Shown: piece after piece, positions 7,402 through 9,018 of the stretch
Position numbering within the stretch: the first letter of the stretch is position 1
Layout: every line of letters starts with the position of its first letter
Assembly (NCBI GenBank): GCA_902803245.1
Contig: CADCPJ010000005.1
Coordinates: 1 to 9,018, forward strand
Direction of reading: 5' to 3'
Source of the DNA: an uncultured Lachnospiraceae bacterium
GTDB taxonomy: Bacteria; Bacillota; Clostridia; Lachnospirales; Lachnospiraceae
DNA: 9,018 bases
The notes under the pieces: generated by a model
Told to the model about the DNA's origin: nothing
The model's input: only the letters and a program-made list of their open reading frames with translations
The model's database searches: none
Made by a program: the position numbers and the translations under genes

Positions 7402-8463
7402 TCAGTCCGGATACACGATCGCGACCTTTCCGCACTGCCCGGACGCCATCAGCGCGTAGGCCTTGTCCGCGTCTTCGAGCGGGAAGCGGTGCGTGATCAG
7501 GCGGTCGGGATGAATTCCCCAGCGGACGAGGTGCTCGACCAGCTCCTCCATGCGCCAGAGCGACGTGACCCAGCTTCCGTAGATGGTCTTCTGCCCGTGC
7601 ATGATATCGGGGGAAGGACGGAAGGTCACATCATTTCCCTCGCCGACCATTGCCATCTTTCCCCACTCCCTGGTGCAGCGGATCGCCATCGCGCGCGCGG
7701 AGGGATTGGCGGAGCAGTCGACGGTGCGCTCGCAGCCGTACCCGTCCGTGACTTCCATAATCCGTCTCTCGCACACTGATACATCCGCGGAATCGAAGAC
7801 ATAATCCGCAAGGCCGAGCTCCTTCGCGAGCTTCATGCGCTCTTCGTTCACGTCGCAGCCGATCGTCTTGTCACAGCCCATGGCTTTTGCGAGCATGAGC
7901 GTTGCGAGGCCGACCGGGCCGAGGCCGGTGACGAGGACGCGGTCATTTCCGGAGACACCGATCTTCATCAGGGCCTCGTAGCAGGTGCCGAATCCGCAGG
8001 CGACCTGCGCGCCGTCCTCGTAGGTCAGCTCGTCCGGAAGAGCGATCAGGTCCTTTTCGTCGCAGAGGATGTAGGGGGCCATGCCTCCGCTCCTCTGCCA
8101 CCCGTAAGCCGCGCGGTGGGGACTCTTGCAGGAAATGTAATAGCCGCGGCGGCAGTCGTAGCAGACTCCGCAGCCGGATATGTGGTACACGATCACCCGG
8201 TCGCCCTTTTTGAAGCGCTTGAGTCCCGGGCCTTCCTCCTCGATGATGCCTGAGGGCTCATGGCCGGCGATCATCCCGTCCTGGTAGCCCTCCGGTCCCT
8301 TGCCGGTGTGGGCCCGGTAGATCGCGCGGATGTCTGAACCGCAGATTGTGGATGCCTTCGTGCGGACGAGAACCTGCCCGTATCCGGGAGTCGGAACTTC
8401 GAATTCCTTCATTTCCACAGTGCTGTTTCCGGGGAGCGTCGCCCCATACATGATTTTCAGCAT
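7402..8463 (-). CDS. Zinc-dependent medium-chain alcohol/polyol dehydrogenase, NAD-type
   Basis: This 353-residue cytoplasmic oxidoreductase of the medium-chain dehydrogenase family interconverts an alcohol and a ketone or aldehyde. The catalytic-zinc ligands are C41 (CGSD) and the H68/E69 pair (GHE). Structural zinc is held by C98, C101, C104 and C112 in the usual C-x2-C-x2-C-x7-C lobe. The nucleotide-binding fold shows GLGPVG at 180-185, with D204 at the end of the second strand, which favours NAD over NADP. The length is normal. The start at 8463 has GGAGG six bases upstream on the minus strand. Relatives include sorbitol, threonine and other polyol dehydrogenases, and the substrate cannot be read from sequence. 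The setting beside a sugar importer and a ROK protein suggests a sugar, sugar alcohol or sugar acid. Palindromic repeats flank the gene on both sides. Confidence 0.92.
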   Translation of the reverse strand: MLKIMYGATLPGNSTVEMKEFEVPTPGYGQVLVRTKASTICGSDIRAIYRAHTGKGPEGYQDGMIAGHEPSGIIEEEGPGLKRFKKGDRVIVYHISGCGVCYDCRRGYYISCKSPHRAAYGWQRSGGMAPYILCDEKDLIALPDELTYEDGAQVACGFGTCYEALMKIGVSGNDRVLVTGLGPVGLATLMLAKAMGCDKTIGCDVNEERMKLAKELGLADYVFDSADVSVCERRIMEVTDGYGCERTVDCSANPSARAMAIRCTREWGKMAMVGEGNDVTFRPSPDIMHGQKTIYGSWVTSLWRMEELVEHLVRWGIHPDRLITHRFPLEDADKAYALMASGQCGKVAIVYPD

Positions 8464-8488
8464 AATGAACCTCCATACCTTTCACGCC

Positions 8489-8508
8489 GGCGGCTTGAAA
8501 ACGCCGCC
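8489..8508 (-). promoter_or_regulatory. GC-rich dyad in the dehydrogenase leader
   Basis: ggcggc (8489-8494) and gccgcc (8503-8508) can pair around an 8-base loop, between the possible promoter near 8527 and the ribosome binding site at 8470-8474. It could be a leader hairpin or a protein-binding dyad. No T tract follows in the minus direction, so it is not a terminator. Confidence 0.35.
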
Positions 8509-8526
8509 CTTACATCGGATAGTTCT

Positions 8527-8532
8527 ATTGTA
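8527..8532 (-). promoter_or_regulatory. Possible -10 box for the dehydrogenase gene
   Basis: Read on the minus strand this is TACAAT, matching 5 of 6 bases of TATAAT, about 64 bases before the start codon. No good -35 box was seen at 16-18 bases, so the promoter may need an activator, or this may be chance. A promoter is expected here because a palindromic terminator separates this gene from the upstream one. Confidence 0.35.
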
Positions 8533-8576
8533 TAGGACGACTATGAACCAAATACGATGCGGCGTAATCATTTTGT

Positions 8577-8619
8577 AAAAAACGTGACATTGGGGACTGT
8601 CCCCAATGTCACGTTTTTT
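8577..8619. terminator. Palindromic repeat copy 2, perfect, probable bidirectional terminator
   Basis: These 43 bases form a perfect palindrome with 21-bp arms around the single base t8598. The order is a run of six A, then cgtgacattggggac, then the complement ending in six T. The palindrome starts three bases after the stop codon of the minus-strand ROK gene, which it would terminate. Compared with copy 1 in the opposite orientation it differs at one position over the 41 shared bases. The same unit at two sites 1.37 kb apart shows it is a dispersed element rather than an ordinary gene-specific terminator. Confidence 0.88.
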
Positions 8620-8622
8620 CGC

Positions 8623-9018
8623 TTAATCGATCAGCTCGCTCTCGAGGAAGCCGCGGATGTACGGGAGGGCGGCTCCGATCGTGATATTGTGCTTCGGCAT
8701 CTTGCTGATCCGGATGTAGTCCCTGGTCTCCGGGAACGGCGTCAGAGAAGCGATCTGGTCATACATGTACTCGATGTCCTCGTCGAGGATGCGGGGAGCC
8801 AGGTATCCGCCGAGCACATACACCGTGTCGTAGAGGAGATGCATGTTGTTGATCGCCGTGGCGAGGCAGCGGAGGAAGGCGAGATAGCGCTTCCGGATGC
8901 CGGGATCCCCGGCTCTCAGCGCATCGAAAAATGCGTCTTCGGTATCTCCTTCCAAAAGGGCGCTCAGTGAACACACCGTCTCGATGCAGCCCTGCTTCCC
9001 GCAGTAGCAGATCTTCCC
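8623..9018 (-). CDS. ROK-family protein, C-terminal part (likely transcriptional repressor; 5' end outside window)
   Basis: The last 131 codons of a ROK-family protein are present, reading from the right edge to the stop at 8623-8625. The zinc-binding ROK signature is seen at once as CYCGKQGCIET, which is the CxCGxxGCxE motif. It is followed by the C-terminal helices with LATAINNMHLLYDTVYVLGGYLA, the usual 'iiLGG' region. ROK proteins are either sugar kinases or repressors with an N-terminal helix-turn-helix. The deciding N-terminus lies outside the window. The form 'CYCG..GC' with a following Cys is, in my recollection, common in clostridial ROK repressors, so a sugar-responsive repressor is favoured (inference). 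A GTG at 8974-8976 is inside the motif-containing frame and is not the start. A palindromic terminator follows the stop immediately. Confidence 0.85.
   Translation of the reverse strand, partial: GKICYCGKQGCIETVCSLSALLEGDTEDAFFDALRAGDPGIRKRYLAFLRCLATAINNMHLLYDTVYVLGGYLAPRILDEDIEYMYDQIASLTPFPETRDYIRISKMPKHNITIGAALPYIRGFLESELID

Noticed and set aside
7208..7459. Plus-strand open frame of 83 codons starting in palindrome copy 1
   Set aside because: It is a translation of the palindrome and repeat-rich spacer running into the dehydrogenase antisense, with no ribosome binding site or motif.
7202..8619. CRISPR array or composite transposon suggested by the two palindromes
   Set aside because: There are only two units 1.37 kb apart with a dehydrogenase gene between them. 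No regular spacers, cas genes, transposase or target-site duplications were seen.
8557..8970. Plus-strand open frame beginning in palindrome copy 2
   Set aside because: It is antisense to the ROK-family gene, which has the zinc signature, and its N-terminus is only the translated palindrome.

Overview
The window looks like chromosomal DNA of a GC-rich member of the Clostridia, probably Lachnospiraceae or a relative. This rests on the YesM/YesN-type two-component pair, a complete CUT2-class sugar ABC operon, strong AGGAGG-type ribosome binding sites, and ROK and zinc-dehydrogenase neighbours. The lineage is an inference. No transposase, integrase, phage gene, tRNA, rRNA or CRISPR array was seen.

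Plus strand, left to right: (1) 2-583, the C-terminal part of a YesM-like sensor histidine kinase whose start lies before the window. (2) 600-2207, a YesN-like response regulator with a receiver domain and an AraC-type DNA-binding domain. Kinase and regulator are separated by a 20-bp tandem duplication that creates a seven-codon mini-ORF overlapping both genes by ATGA. (3) 2208-2366, a regulatory region with a good sigma-A-type promoter, direct repeats placed as expected for an AraC-family activator, and two dyads. (4) 2367-3365, a sugar-binding protein very like E. coli YtfQ, then a hairpin/weak terminator at 3435-3464. (5) 3500-5029, 5026-6090 and 6118-7173, the double ATPase and two permeases that match YtfR, YtfT and YjfF in order and sequence. 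Together they form a complete importer of the galactofuranose (YtfQRT-YjfF) type. Its true ligand could also be another furanose or a ketose such as fructose, since related CUT2 systems with two permeases carry fructose.

Minus strand: (6) 7402-8463, a zinc-dependent medium-chain dehydrogenase, convergent with the transporter operon. (7) 8623 to beyond 9018, the C-terminal part of a ROK-family protein, more likely a repressor than a kinase. Two near-identical palindromes of about 41-43 bp (7202-7242 and 8577-8619), with A and T tracts that could terminate transcription on both strands, bracket the dehydrogenase.

Working model (inference): the kinase senses an extracellular sugar or glycan signal and phosphorylates the regulator. 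The regulator activates the ytfQ-type promoter immediately downstream, and the transporter brings the sugar in. The internal hairpin lets the binding protein be made in excess over the membrane parts. The dehydrogenase and ROK protein may belong to a neighbouring sugar-catabolic unit. The most interesting items are the flanking palindromes, the junction duplication with its mini-ORF, and the dense operator-like structure before the binding-protein gene.
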